Counted from the stretch's first letter, positions 26,278-35,396 are shown. The stretch is DNA of 64,000 nucleotides from Achromobacter xylosoxidans (GCF_014490035.1 NZ_CP061008.1:4464001-4528000), one strand, 5' to 3'. Notes: generated by a model not told the origin, from the letters alone. Translations and numbers: made by a program.

Positions 26278-27123
26278 TCAGATATCGATCCGGACAATGC
26301 GCTGGATCAGCAGCATGCCCGCGGTCTCCAGTACCGCCACGATGGCCAACACGCCCCAACCCACGGGCGTATGCCACAGCAAGCCCATGATTTCCGGTTC
26401 CAGGCGGTCGAGCACGGCAAGCAGCAGCAAAGGCAAAGCCCCCACGATCCAGGCCTGCATGCGTCCTTGCGAGGTCAGCGCCTGCAGCTTCGCCTGCAAC
26501 TGCAGGCGGGCGCGCAGGGTCTGCGCGATGCTCTCCAGCGCCTCTGCCAGGTTGCCGCCCGTCTGCGCCGCAATGCGCATGGCCGCTACGACGAGCGCGG
26601 TCGAATCGGCCGGCATGCGGCCACGCAGGTTCTCAAGCGCGCTGTCCCATGGCACTCCCATGCGCTGTTCACGCAACATCAGGCCCAACTCCTGAGCCAA
26701 GGGCGCGCTGCTCTGCTCGACGACGTGGCGCAGGCCTGTGGTCAATGCCACCCCCGCGCGCAAGGCAGAGGCGAGCATCAACAGCGCCATCGGCAGTTGT
26801 TGCTCGAACCGCCGGGCACGCCGGCGCCGCAACGCATTCACCAGCGTCCGAGGCAGGCGCGAAGCAAGCGCCGCAGCGACGGTGGCGACAAAGCCGCTGC
26901 CCGTCGCGGCGAAGGCCAGTGCCGCCGCCATCGCCGCGCAAGCCACCGCGCCTGCCCACAATTGGGCTGGGTCTATGAACAAAAACACCTCGCTCAGGCG
27001 CAGGCCCGCCTCCTGGGTGTAGACCTCGCGGTAGCGGCGCAGCGCCGGCGCAAACCAGTGTTGAGCACGCCACGCCAGTAGCAGCACGCATACCATGGCG
27101 GCCCCCGCGGATAGCCAGATCAT
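26278..27123 (-). CDS. tadB: TadB-like inner-membrane platform protein
   Basis: The 281-residue protein has hydrophobic segments at about 1-17, 57-80 and 230-275, and a T2SSF domain with QLPMALLMLASALRAGVALTTGL and AALRIAAQTGGNLAE-type blocks (here AAMRIAAQTGGNLAEALESIA). It forms the membrane platform with TadC. The start at 27123 overlaps the tadA stop by 4 nt (ATGA). The longer frame from 27564 lies inside tadA and is not used. Confidence 0.87.
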   Translation of the reverse strand: MIWLSAGAAMVCVLLLAWRAQHWFAPALRRYREVYTQEAGLRLSEVFLFIDPAQLWAGAVACAAMAAALAFAATGSGFVATVAAALASRLPRTLVNALRRRRARRFEQQLPMALLMLASALRAGVALTTGLRHVVEQSSAPLAQELGLMLREQRMGVPWDSALENLRGRMPADSTALVVAAMRIAAQTGGNLAEALESIAQTLRARLQLQAKLQALTSQGRMQAWIVGALPLLLLAVLDRLEPEIMGLLWHTPVGWGVLAIVAVLETAGMLLIQRIVRIDI

Positions 27124-28820
27124 GCCGTTCCTTGCGCAAAGACAGCGGTCCCCGGCGCCGCCTGCTCGGTGTTGGAGAACCAGGCGGGATCGAAGGCCTC
27201 CTCGACCTGCGTCCATTCGCGCATGAAGCCGGGCAAGGCCCCGCAGCCGGTGAAGCCGCGCACGCGGTCGTAGCGGAACAGATCCTGGAGCTGTATGCGT
27301 CCGCTTTCCATGCCCGTGATCTCCGCTATCGACGTCACGACGCGGCGCCCGTCGCCCAGCCTCGCCTGCTGCACCACGATGTCCACGCTGGCTGCGATAT
27401 GTTCGCGCACCGCAGCCAGAGGCAGATCGAGTCCCGCCATCAGAATCATCGATTCCAGGCGCCCCAGCGCGTCGCGCGGCGAGTTGGCATGCAGCGTCGT
27501 CAGGGAGCCTTCGTGCCCGGTGTTCATGGCGGTCAACATGTCGAATGCCTCCGCCCCGCGGCACTCGCCCACGACGATCCGGTCTGGCCGCATGCGCAAT
27601 GCGTTGCGCACGAGCTCGCGAATGTCGATGCGTCCGCGCCCCTCCTGGTTGGCCGGACGCGCCTCCAACGCCACCAGATGATCGTGGTTCAGGCGCAGCT
27701 CCGCCGCATCCTCGATGGTCACCACGCGCTCACCGTCGGGAATCTCGTTGGACAGGATGTTGAGCAACGTCGTCTTTCCCGCCCCGGTGCCTCCGGATAC
27801 CACCAGATTCCTGCGCATCCTCACGCAGAGCGCCAGGAATTGCGCCATGGCGCCACTCAGCGAACCCGCAGAGATCAGATCGGACATTCCGGGGCGCCGC
27901 TGCGGAAACTTGCGTATGGTCAGGCTGGCGCCCCTGAGAGCCACCGGCGGAATGATGGCGTGCACCCGGGACCCGTCAGCCAGGCGCGCATCCACCATGG
28001 GAGAGCTTTCGTCGATGCGTCGCCCCAAGGGCGTGACGATGCGCTCGATGACCCAGCGCAGCGATTGCTCGCTGGTAAAGGTCGCCTGATGGCGCGACAA
28101 GCGGCCGGCACGTTCGACATAGATCTCATCGTGGCGGTTGACCATGATCTCCGTGATGTCGGCAGCGGCGAGCAAGGGCTCCAGCGGCCCCAGGCCAACC
28201 GCTTCGTCGAGCACCTCGCGGCAAAGCGCGGCCCGGTCCGCCCCGGGCGGCAAGTCGGTGTCCGTGGCGACGATGAGCGTCAACAGCCGTTCGGCCTCGG
28301 CGCGCAGCATGCTGTCGCTCATGCCGGCCACGTCGAGGCGGCGCAGATCCAGCGCCGCCAGCAGCGCCGCATGCAGGCGCCGGCGCTCCTGCAGCGGATT
28401 TGGCAGCGGCAGAACCGGCATTGGCACTGGCGTCGAGGCCGCGGGCAACATCGGCGATTCCTGCACGGCAGCCGTGTCGCGAGCCGCGCCGCCAGCAGCC
28501 GCGCCGCCCGATCCCCCGGCGCGCTCCGGGACGTCCGCCAACGACATCCGCAGCCGGCAGGGCCCGATCAGTATTTCGTCTTCGGGCAACACCGGCGCGT
28601 GGCGCACGATCCGCGTTCCGTTCACCAGGGTTCCGCCCAACGTGCCCAGGTCTTCGAGCACGATCCCGACCGCTTCGCGCGACAGACGGGCGTGCTGGCG
28701 CCCCACCCTCCAGTTCACGATGCGCACGCCGCAATGCGCGCCCCTTCCGATCAACACGGGAGCAGCCACCGTGGATCTGTGCACGGAGGCGTCCTCGAAC
28801 ATCATTTCCACGTCGATCAT
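27120..28820 (-). CDS. tadA: TadA/CpaF-type secretion ATPase with N-terminal FHA domain
   Basis: The 566-residue protein joins an FHA phosphothreonine-binding domain (about 5-95; IGRG, VGRQHARL, LGTLGGTLVNGTRI) through an Ala/Pro linker (about 100-150) to a CpaF/VirB11-like hexameric ATPase. The Walker A GGTGAGKTTLLN is near residue 345, with a Walker B/Asp-box region and RPDRIVVGECRGAEAFDML. The ATPase would power pilus assembly or secretion. The FHA part suggests control by Ser/Thr phosphorylation or docking of a phosphoprotein. The start at 28820 overlaps the secretin gene by 4 nt; the longer frame from 28901 is unsupported. Confidence 0.9.
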   Translation of the reverse strand: MIDVEMMFEDASVHRSTVAAPVLIGRGAHCGVRIVNWRVGRQHARLSREAVGIVLEDLGTLGGTLVNGTRIVRHAPVLPEDEILIGPCRLRMSLADVPERAGGSGGAAAGGAARDTAAVQESPMLPAASTPVPMPVLPLPNPLQERRRLHAALLAALDLRRLDVAGMSDSMLRAEAERLLTLIVATDTDLPPGADRAALCREVLDEAVGLGPLEPLLAAADITEIMVNRHDEIYVERAGRLSRHQATFTSEQSLRWVIERIVTPLGRRIDESSPMVDARLADGSRVHAIIPPVALRGASLTIRKFPQRRPGMSDLISAGSLSGAMAQFLALCVRMRRNLVVSGGTGAGKTTLLNILSNEIPDGERVVTIEDAAELRLNHDHLVALEARPANQEGRGRIDIRELVRNALRMRPDRIVVGECRGAEAFDMLTAMNTGHEGSLTTLHANSPRDALGRLESMILMAGLDLPLAAVREHIAASVDIVVQQARLGDGRRVVTSIAEITGMESGRIQLQDLFRYDRVRGFTGCGALPGFMREWTQVEEAFDPAWFSNTEQAAPGTAVFAQGTA

Positions 28821-30187
28821 GGCCGAGTCTCCGAAGAAAAAATCGGCGCGCCGTCTTGCGGCGAGCCCCACTGCGAACCGGCGCCGGCGTGGGAATCCCA
28901 CCCTGCCGCGGCAGGCACGGCGGTGCCCAGGCGAGGCGGCACGGGAAAAGCCGCTTCAAGTACGCCACGTCCTCGCCGCACCCGGTCTGCCATGGCGGGC
29001 TCTGCCTGCGTAATGAGTTTGGGCGTCACGAAAATGGCGAGTTCGGTTTCCCGCAATTGATAGCGCCGGGACGAAAACAAGGCTCCCAGGACCGGGATGT
29101 CTTTCAGCCATGGCAGACCGTCGCTGGTCTCGTCCCGCTCGCGCGACAGGAAGCCACCGATGACCAGGGTATCGCCGGAGCGCACGTTGAACTCGGTGGA
29201 TGCGCGGCGCGTGCGCAACGCCGGTCCGCCCGGCACGCTCAGCGCGTTGTCCACCGAACTCGCTTCTACCTCGATCAAGGATCGGATGACCCCGTTGCGG
29301 TCGATGCGAGGGGTGATCCTGAGCATGACGCCATAGGGCTTGAACATCGTGGTCGAGTTGCCGCGCGTGTCGGTCGACGCGTAGGGAACCTCTCCACCGG
29401 CCAGGAAGGTGGCGCTGGCCCCGCTGCGCGCAAGCAGTTGAGGTTGAGCCAGCATGACGGCCTCCCCGCTTTGCGCCAACATCGCTATCCGGGACGACAG
29501 CAGCGCATTGACGCCGAAATAGCCAGCCGCCGAAGAGACCGGACCCACTGTTTCTATGATCCCTTCGCCCGGACGGTTCATCCGCCCCCGCGACCCCGCA
29601 TCCCAGGCCAGGCCGGCGTTGATGCCGCCTTGGGACAGCCCGTCCCAGCGCACGCCCAGATCCCTCAGCCTTGAGGTGGGGATCTCCACGACCTGCACGT
29701 CCAGCTGCACCATGCGGTCCCAGCCCACTTGCCCGGTAAAGTCCAGTACGGCGGGATAGCGGTCCGCCAGGGCCGTGATGCGCAATCGGTCATCGTCGGA
29801 CAGGTCGTCGCCTTCGATCAGGATGCGGCCGCCCACCTCGGTACTGCGCGCGCCGGGAATGCGGGCAAGCAAGGCCTCGACCTCCGCGCGCAGACGCGGC
29901 GCTCCGGCCGGCACGACCCTCAGTTCATAGGCCTTGGCGCGCCCGCCATTCGCCCAGACGTGCAGGGACGAAACACCCTCGGCACGGGCAAAGACCACGA
30001 CCTCGCGCCCTTCGGCCTCGATGGCGCCGATTACCTGGCCATTGCCTATCGCCACGCGCTTGACCCCGGGGTGCGACAGAATCCGCGTTTCACCCACCTG
30101 AAGTTCGATTGCCTCATCCTCCGCGCGCACTGCGGGACTGGCCAGCCAGAGCACGCAGGCAAGCATCCTGACGACGACGCGTCTCAT
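28817..30187 (-). CDS. rcpA: CpaC/RcpA-type outer-membrane secretin
   Basis: The 456-residue protein has a signal peptide (MRRVVVRMLACVLWLASPAVRA), an N-terminal pilus-assembly N1 domain (IELQVGETRILSHPGVKRVA, about 27-100), a BON-like segment and a C-terminal secretin domain (about 215-420). The latter includes VMLAQPQLLARSGASATFLAGGEVPY and the VSGDTLVIGG-like block SGDTLVIGGFLSRE. It should form the outer-membrane ring through which Flp-type fibres or substrates pass. It overlaps tadA and the cpaB-like gene by 4 nt each. Confidence 0.92.
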   Translation of the reverse strand: MRRVVVRMLACVLWLASPAVRAEDEAIELQVGETRILSHPGVKRVAIGNGQVIGAIEAEGREVVVFARAEGVSSLHVWANGGRAKAYELRVVPAGAPRLRAEVEALLARIPGARSTEVGGRILIEGDDLSDDDRLRITALADRYPAVLDFTGQVGWDRMVQLDVQVVEIPTSRLRDLGVRWDGLSQGGINAGLAWDAGSRGRMNRPGEGIIETVGPVSSAAGYFGVNALLSSRIAMLAQSGEAVMLAQPQLLARSGASATFLAGGEVPYASTDTRGNSTTMFKPYGVMLRITPRIDRNGVIRSLIEVEASSVDNALSVPGGPALRTRRASTEFNVRSGDTLVIGGFLSRERDETSDGLPWLKDIPVLGALFSSRRYQLRETELAIFVTPKLITQAEPAMADRVRRGRGVLEAAFPVPPRLGTAVPAAAGWDSHAGAGSQWGSPQDGAPIFSSETRP

Positions 30188-31038
30188 GGCCGCTCCCGTT
30201 GAAGTCGAGCCGCGACTGTACTTTCCACATCCATTGCTCCTGCGCCTGCCGAAGGGTCCAGCCTGTCTCCGTACAGAATGGCCACACCCGGCGCATTCCG
30301 GGGTTCCTGGTCCAGTCCGACCAGCGAGGCAAGGTCGCCCTGCGCTGCACCGCTGACCACTGCGGCATCGTCGCGATGCCGCAACATCGCTGTCAGCGCC
30401 CCGCTCTGCCGCGCCGCCACGAATCGCATGGCCTCATCCGGCGTTGCGGCCAAGGTGATATTGCCGCCCTTGCTTTCACCCTCGGCGTCGCCCCCCACCA
30501 TCAGCACACGCATGCCTTGCAAGAGAGGCACCGTCAGCTCCCGCTGCCGATGCGAAAAACTCACGTAGATATCGATGGCATCGCCCACGCGCAATACATC
30601 CGCCAAGCCGCCCAGGTCCGTCGCCGCCACCGTCAGCGCGCGTTGCCCGCTGCGCAAGCGGGACGCCAAGGCAGGGGCCGGAGGACTGAACGTCAAGTGC
30701 CCCCGCAGCAAGGGCTCGCCATTGGCGACATCGGCGAGCAAGGTGGCGCCAAGCAGGCTGGAAAGATCCAGGGGATCGATGCTGGCCCGGGACACCCAAG
30801 GCTGCGGAATCTCGCGCACGGCCAGGTGCACCTCTTCGAGTTGCGTGCCAGCGGGCAGGTCGTACGCCGCGACCAGCCGGCTGACCATCGGCGTGCGCGC
30901 CTCCGCCTCCAGCGCCTGGACACGCTGCTGCACGTGTTCCCGCACCGCCCACGCGGATACCAGACCCGCGATCAGCGCAATGGCATACACGCCCATTCGG
31001 CGCAGGCGCGGCACGACCTGGGTGATCCAGTTCGTCAT
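30184..31038 (-). CDS. cpaB: CpaB/RcpC-type pilus assembly protein
   Basis: The 284-residue protein has a transmembrane anchor (about 11-29, GVYAIALIAGLVSAW), then an SAF domain (about 47-110; VAAYDLPAGTQLEEVHLAVREIP) and an RcpC domain (RALTVAATDLGGLADVLRVGDAIDIYVSF). CpaB homologues are periplasmic partners of the secretin in Tad systems. The ATG at 31038 is the start that begins just before the anchor; an ORF extends to 31125 inside the upstream gene. It overlaps both neighbours by 4 nt. Confidence 0.88.
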   Translation of the reverse strand: MTNWITQVVPRLRRMGVYAIALIAGLVSAWAVREHVQQRVQALEAEARTPMVSRLVAAYDLPAGTQLEEVHLAVREIPQPWVSRASIDPLDLSSLLGATLLADVANGEPLLRGHLTFSPPAPALASRLRSGQRALTVAATDLGGLADVLRVGDAIDIYVSFSHRQRELTVPLLQGMRVLMVGGDAEGESKGGNITLAATPDEAMRFVAARQSGALTAMLRHRDDAAVVSGAAQGDLASLVGLDQEPRNAPGVAILYGDRLDPSAGAGAMDVESTVAARLQRERP

Positions 31039-31829
31039 GGTGCTCTTCCACTGACCAGAAGCCCGCTGCCGCCGTCCAACGGCACCAGCGACAGCCGCAT
31101 GCGCGAGCCAGAGCGGACCCACCAATGCGCCGAATCCTCGGAGACGGGCAGGCGACGCCAGCCGTTCTGAAGCAGACGCTCCTCCAGCTGCGCAGCCAAC
31201 TGTCCCGGGGGCTGCGCGTATTGCCAGATTCGCTCGGAAACGCGCACGCCCTCCTCCGTCAAAGCAACGTCCAATCTGAGACGCCCCCCGGCGGGCAGCC
31301 AGGCAGGGGTAGCGCTGTCAGGCGCAGCCAGCAGGCTGACCGCTGAAATGCTTCCGGCTGTCCGACGCGAGCCCAGGCCTTCAAGGTGGACGACCCATTG
31401 CTCCTGCCCCACCTGCCCTGAGAGGATGGCCTGGCCGGAAAACACGTTGAGATTGGCCAAGGCCGGCTGCTGGGCGGACAGATAGCGGATCAGCTCCGGC
31501 GTGCTGAGCGGCGCATCGAATACCAACACGCGCGCCGGGATTCCATGCAGCCAGATGCTCTCCGCCAACAATCCGCGACGCGAACCTGCCGGAAGACGCA
31601 ATGCCTCCAGCGCAGCAACGCCTGGCCGGTTTCTGCCGCCGCCCCCGAACTCCCCGCCGCCCGTCGCAAGATCCTGAGCTGCCGCGACATTGCGCCCCCC
31701 TACCGCCGCGACAGCCAGCGCGCCGGCCATCAATAGGCGCAGCGTCTTTGCCATGGCCAAGTTTCGCCGGCCGTCGTCCCTGGGCAGGGCCGAACCGGGA
31801 AGAGACGCAGACCAGCGCAGTCCGATCAT
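31035..31829 (-). CDS. Unknown exported protein of the tad-type operon
   Basis: The 264-residue protein is not recognised as a known family. If translation begins at the ATG at 31829 (4-nt overlap with the tadE-like gene, the rule in this operon) a 25-residue leader precedes a typical export signal, MAKTLRLLMAGALAVAAVGG. If it starts at 31754, that signal is N-terminal. The mature part has two segments: LSTPELIRYLSAQQPALANL, where a two-component or STN-like fold is possible, and a C-terminal region with tryptophans and basic residues. By position between cpaB and tadE it may fill the role of an RcpB- or TadD-like periplasmic component, but no sequence evidence supports that. Confidence 0.65.
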   Translation of the reverse strand: MIGLRWSASLPGSALPRDDGRRNLAMAKTLRLLMAGALAVAAVGGRNVAAAQDLATGGGEFGGGGRNRPGVAALEALRLPAGSRRGLLAESIWLHGIPARVLVFDAPLSTPELIRYLSAQQPALANLNVFSGQAILSGQVGQEQWVVHLEGLGSRRTAGSISAVSLLAAPDSATPAWLPAGGRLRLDVALTEEGVRVSERIWQYAQPPGQLAAQLEERLLQNGWRRLPVSEDSAHWWVRSGSRMRLSLVPLDGGSGLLVSGRAP

Positions 31830-32443
31830 TTGCCCGCTCCCTTGCGGCTGACCAGCCGCTCCCCGGGCACCACATCCGCCCATTCGGACAACCAGTCCAG
31901 CGACAGGCCGGGCCTGCGCCAGGGTCCGTCCAGGCGATCGACAACAGGCTGCAAGCGTCGGGCCTCGGCCAACGAGGCGCGTTCCGCCCTGTTCCAGGAT
32001 GTAGGCGCCCGGCCGATCCTGCGCTGCGTGTCGGTATCGCCGTGCGCATAGCCGGCGCCGCTTGCCACATGCGTGCGGCGGGCGATGCGCAACCAGGCCG
32101 CGCTATCCCGATCGAAGCGCGCAGCGCTTGCCGTTACCGACAGCAGTTTCAGATCCGCGCCGAACCATTCGTCCTGCAAGGCCTTGACCTGTGCCGGCGC
32201 GATACCCGATAACGCGGTGGCCCTGCCCGAGAGCGCCATGCCGCCGGGTACGGACGAATTCCGCATGGGTTGCCCCAAGGCGCCGGCCATCGCGGTCTTG
32301 CGGCTGGCCTGCGCCATTTCCCGCGCCGTGAACTGCAATCCGCCAATCCAGGACGCTGCCCAAAGCAGCAGGGCCAGCAGCGGCAGCATCAGCAACGCTT
32401 CGACCAGAGCCTGCCCTTGCTGGCGCGCGGGAATCCGGTTCAT
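31826..32443 (-). CDS. tadE: TadE-like pseudopilin
   Basis: The 205-residue protein has an N-terminal class III prepilin-type signal RQQGQALVEALLMLPLLALL. Cleavage after G10 would put Glu at +5, followed by about 22 hydrophobic residues. The rest is periplasmic and not recognised. TadE/TadF pseudopilins accompany Flp pilins. The start overlaps the tadG-like gene by 4 nt and the stop overlaps the next gene by 4 nt. A prepilin peptidase must be encoded elsewhere to process it. Confidence 0.75.
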   Translation of the reverse strand: MNRIPARQQGQALVEALLMLPLLALLLWAASWIGGLQFTAREMAQASRKTAMAGALGQPMRNSSVPGGMALSGRATALSGIAPAQVKALQDEWFGADLKLLSVTASAARFDRDSAAWLRIARRTHVASGAGYAHGDTDTQRRIGRAPTSWNRAERASLAEARRLQPVVDRLDGPWRRPGLSLDWLSEWADVVPGERLVSRKGAGK

Positions 32444-33858
32444 GGCGCCCGCCTTGCCTGCGCGGCCTCTGCGGCGCTGACGGCGGACAAGCGCGCCTGC
32501 CAGTAAGGGCGGAAAAGCGTGGCAAGTTCATCACGGCCATCGGCCCGCCGTTCCGGCCGCGCAAAGTAGGTTTCCGCCGCAGAAGTGACGGTGACGGCGT
32601 CTTCCGGTCCCAGCGCGCCATAGCGGAACGCCCCCAAGGGCGTGCGGACTGCGCTGTCGCCATTCGTGGTTTTCAAGGATGAACCGGCAAGCCCGACGGC
32701 CACCGCGAAACGCAGGGGACTGCTGCTGCGTGGCAAGGCGATGTCGCGATAAGCTGGCAGACCCCGCCCCGGCCAGCGCTGAACGGCTGCCATGGCGTAC
32801 GAGTTGGCCAACGGATTGGTGACGTCGTCGAGCAGGTCCCATCTGGCCAACAGCTCTACCCAGCGCCAGAAATCCTGCTCGGAAAAATCGAACGGCGGCT
32901 CTTCCACGTACGTCAAGCCTTCGGGCGCCTTGATCTTCTGGCCTTGCGCCGTGCCCCAGCCCATGGCGTATTCGCGGAAGTAGCAGCCTCTCCAGCGATT
33001 GAAACGCAGCGCATGGTAGGACTGGGTATCGAGAGCGCCCCACCGTCCATCCGGCCCCAACCAGGTGGCCCCCCGGCGCCGCAACTCGTGGCGATACAAA
33101 GGGCATAGCGGATGCACCATCCACGGATTGCGGCGCGTGGCGCTGCGGCGGTCGAGAAAGCCATAGCGTGCCGCCGCCTGCTCGACGGCCGGCCGCAAAC
33201 CCGCCTCGCGTGTGGCCAGACGACGCCCCACGAACCCAGGCCATTCATCGGTCAACAGCCGCAGGCTTGCGCCCCGGACATGCGCAACATCGACGCCCGG
33301 CGACGGACCATCGTCCGACAGATTGGCAAACAGCACCTTCTTCATGATGCGCTCACGCGAAGCCGCCAAACCTGCGACAGCGGACGCCGCGGCAGCCTCC
33401 AGGACCTGGTGGACCACCCTGTCATGCTCGCCAAACGCGGACGCGAGTCTCTGCTCGGCCTCGGGCACCGCCCGCACCGTTTGGTAGGCTGCCCCCACAT
33501 CGGGGCCGAACAACATGGCGATCAGGCCGGCGGGCGGATTGCGCCGATCACGCTGCGACTGCATGGTGCGGGCATACTGCGCCGATGCAGCCAGCGTGAC
33601 CAGGTGCGCCATGGCGACCTGATGCGCGATCTGTGTGCGGTTGATATAGGCCAGGGCGTTGAGCGCGCGCGCTTGCTCCAGCGCCCCGCTGTAGGCGGCC
33701 GCGTCCGCGGCATGCGTCAGCCGCTGCCGCGCTCCCACGGTTTGCCCCAAGTTGTACAGCACGACCAGGGACATGCCTCCCACCGCGGCCATCAACAGGC
33801 CCAGGACCAGCGCCTGGCCGCGCTGGTGGGCAAGCGGTGCGCAAGAACGTGTGTTCAC
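32440..33858 (-). CDS. TadG-like Flp pilus assembly protein
   Basis: The 472-residue protein has a short basic N-terminus, RGQALVLGLLMAAVGGMSLVVLY as membrane anchor (about 13-36) and a large periplasmic part that starts with the Tad-domain-like stretch LTHAADAAAYSGALEQARALNALAYINR. It resembles the N-terminal Tad/DUF2134 region of TadG-type proteins. The position equivalent to Glu+5 of pilins is Leu. Overlaps of 4 nt on both sides place it in the operon. Exact subfamily is uncertain. Confidence 0.72.
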   Translation of the reverse strand: MNTRSCAPLAHQRGQALVLGLLMAAVGGMSLVVLYNLGQTVGARQRLTHAADAAAYSGALEQARALNALAYINRTQIAHQVAMAHLVTLAASAQYARTMQSQRDRRNPPAGLIAMLFGPDVGAAYQTVRAVPEAEQRLASAFGEHDRVVHQVLEAAAASAVAGLAASRERIMKKVLFANLSDDGPSPGVDVAHVRGASLRLLTDEWPGFVGRRLATREAGLRPAVEQAAARYGFLDRRSATRRNPWMVHPLCPLYRHELRRRGATWLGPDGRWGALDTQSYHALRFNRWRGCYFREYAMGWGTAQGQKIKAPEGLTYVEEPPFDFSEQDFWRWVELLARWDLLDDVTNPLANSYAMAAVQRWPGRGLPAYRDIALPRSSSPLRFAVAVGLAGSSLKTTNGDSAVRTPLGAFRYGALGPEDAVTVTSAAETYFARPERRADGRDELATLFRPYWQARLSAVSAAEAAQARRAP

Positions 33859-34121
33859 TTCGCATCCGTGGCATTGCCGGTGAAGGACTTGAGTGAACGG
33901 GCCTTGGTCTGCGCCGCCGCCTTTTGCGCCGCCTGTTGTGCCGCGCGGCTCTGCGCGCCGCCGTCTTCGCCGGCCAGTTCACGCGCCATGGCGGCGGTCT
34001 GCGATCGCACCACCTGGCCGAAATACTGATACACCGCGATAGCCGCCACCGCGACCAAAGCCACGACCACCACGTATTCCGTCATACCCTGTCCCGACTG
34101 ACGCTTGCGCAACCCTGACAT
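33855..34121 (-). CDS. Flp-type pilin-like small protein, first gene of the tad-type operon
   Basis: The 88-residue protein has the N-terminus KRQSGQGMTEYVVVVALVAV: cleavage after G10 would give Glu at +5 and Tyr at +6, as in Flp pilins, followed by a hydrophobic helix to about residue 34. An Ala/Gln-rich tail follows (SRAAQQAAQKAAAQTKARS), longer and more charged than a classical Flp pilin. It may be the major fibre subunit or a TadF-like minor pilin. A GGAG ribosome-binding site lies 7 nt before the ATG. It overlaps the tadG-like gene by 4 nt. Confidence 0.75.
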   Translation of the reverse strand: MSGLRKRQSGQGMTEYVVVVALVAVAAIAVYQYFGQVVRSQTAAMARELAGEDGGAQSRAAQQAAQKAAAQTKARSLKSFTGNATDAK

Positions 34122-34496
34122 ATCCGTTCTCCGGCACTGTGAAGACAGGCTTCAGTGTCGGCGTCCGCCCCCGGCGTCGCTATTCGCGGATGCCGAGGCG
34201 GATAAAGTGATCACGGGTTCGTTGACAGTTCACGGACAGCAGCGGCCGGCGCAGGCTGGCCGCCGCGCAAAACGGCATGAATCTTGTAACCCTTTAATAT
34301 TCAAGGGTTTTCCCTATTGCCCGACCTATGGCTCAGCAGTAGATTTGAGTTGCCGGGCTGTCTGACACCCATCGCGTGCGAAGCCGGGCAGGAGCGCCTC
34401 AGACTCACCTTGAGCTGGGGCGCTCTTCCATTTTGCGGCGCGCAAATGCTCGTCCCTCAGGGCAACAGTTCCGACGCGCCCCGCCTCTACAAGGCG
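34122..34496. promoter_or_regulatory. Intergenic region upstream of the tad-type operon, with a palindrome
   Basis: The 375 nt carry no gene I can support. They must contain the promoter of the leftward tad-type operon and the 3' end of the catabolic operon transcript. An inverted repeat AACCCTT/AAGGGTT with an 8-nt AT-rich spacer lies at 34288-34309 and is followed by TTTT on the plus strand. It could be an operator or a hairpin. A TTGACA hexamer on the plus strand near 34222 has no gene to serve. Confidence 0.4.
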
Positions 34497-35345
34497 CTAG
34501 GCGACCCGCAACACCCCATTGTCGATAACGATTGCGTCACGCTCGACGACCTTCGCCCGGAAGGAGCCGTCCCCCCAGACGTCTATGCTCAGCGTCTCGC
34601 CGGGGTACATCGGCCCGGAAAATCGCAGCGACACGGAACGCACCGCCCCATTGCCCGCAGGCTGCAGCTGCTTGGCGACGGTGTGCGACACCAGGCCAAA
34701 CGAGCACAGGCCGTGCAGTATGGGGCGGGGAAAGCCGGCTGCCTGGGCGACCTGCGGATCGCAGTGCAGCGGGTTGTAGTCGCCGTTGAGGCGATACACC
34801 AGCGCCTGCTCGGGCCGGGTGCGCGCCTGCACGGTCCAGTCCGGCGGCCCGTCGGGCATGGCGTGCGCCGGGCGCGCCAGCCTGCCGGCATTCGCCATGC
34901 CGCCATCGCCCCTGAGCACGTGGGTGGCGGAAGTCCGCGCGATGAGCAGTCCCGTACCGGTATCCGTCAAGGTTTTCTCGGAATACAGCAACAGGCCCTT
35001 CTCGCCCTTGTCGACAACCTCCACCACGCGGGTCTTGCCTGTCAGTTCGCCGGCGGCGGGTATGGGATGGAACAGTTCCATTCCCTGCTCGCCGTGCAGC
35101 AAGCGCACCGTATCGGCCCCGATATCGGGCGCATCCAGCCAGAAGCCCGGATAGCCAAGCACCACGGCCATGTAGGGCAGCACGAGCGGATCGTGCCGCC
35201 TGCCCACGTAGGCCAGGTCGGACTCATTCACGGGATCCTGCCCCAAGCCCACCGATAGCGCGTACAGCATGACATCCCGCTCGGTGTAGCGCTGCCTGAT
35301 TTCCGGCAGTTCATAGTTCAACAGTTGTTCATGGCTCAAGCGCAT
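34497..35345 (-). CDS. Double-hotdog MaoC-family enoyl-CoA hydratase
   Basis: The 282-residue protein has an N-terminal hotdog (about 10-135) and a C-terminal MaoC hotdog with the hydratase-2 motif YRLNGDYNPLHCDPQVAQAAGF followed by PILHGLC (catalytic Asp/His of D-x4-H). Such (R)-specific hydratases interconvert 2-enoyl-CoA and 3-hydroxyacyl-CoA. It resembles the hydratase half of peroxisomal multifunctional enzyme 2, and the SDR encoded just upstream resembles the dehydrogenase half, so the pair probably acts in sequence. It is the last gene of the catabolic operon, 51 nt after the SDR gene. Confidence 0.87.
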   Translation of the reverse strand: MRLSHEQLLNYELPEIRQRYTERDVMLYALSVGLGQDPVNESDLAYVGRRHDPLVLPYMAVVLGYPGFWLDAPDIGADTVRLLHGEQGMELFHPIPAAGELTGKTRVVEVVDKGEKGLLLYSEKTLTDTGTGLLIARTSATHVLRGDGGMANAGRLARPAHAMPDGPPDWTVQARTRPEQALVYRLNGDYNPLHCDPQVAQAAGFPRPILHGLCSFGLVSHTVAKQLQPAGNGAVRSVSLRFSGPMYPGETLSIDVWGDGSFRAKVVERDAIVIDNGVLRVA

Positions 35346-35396
35346 GACGTTCTTCCCCTTGGTCCCGAAAACACATCCATGACCATGGCGTCCGGG

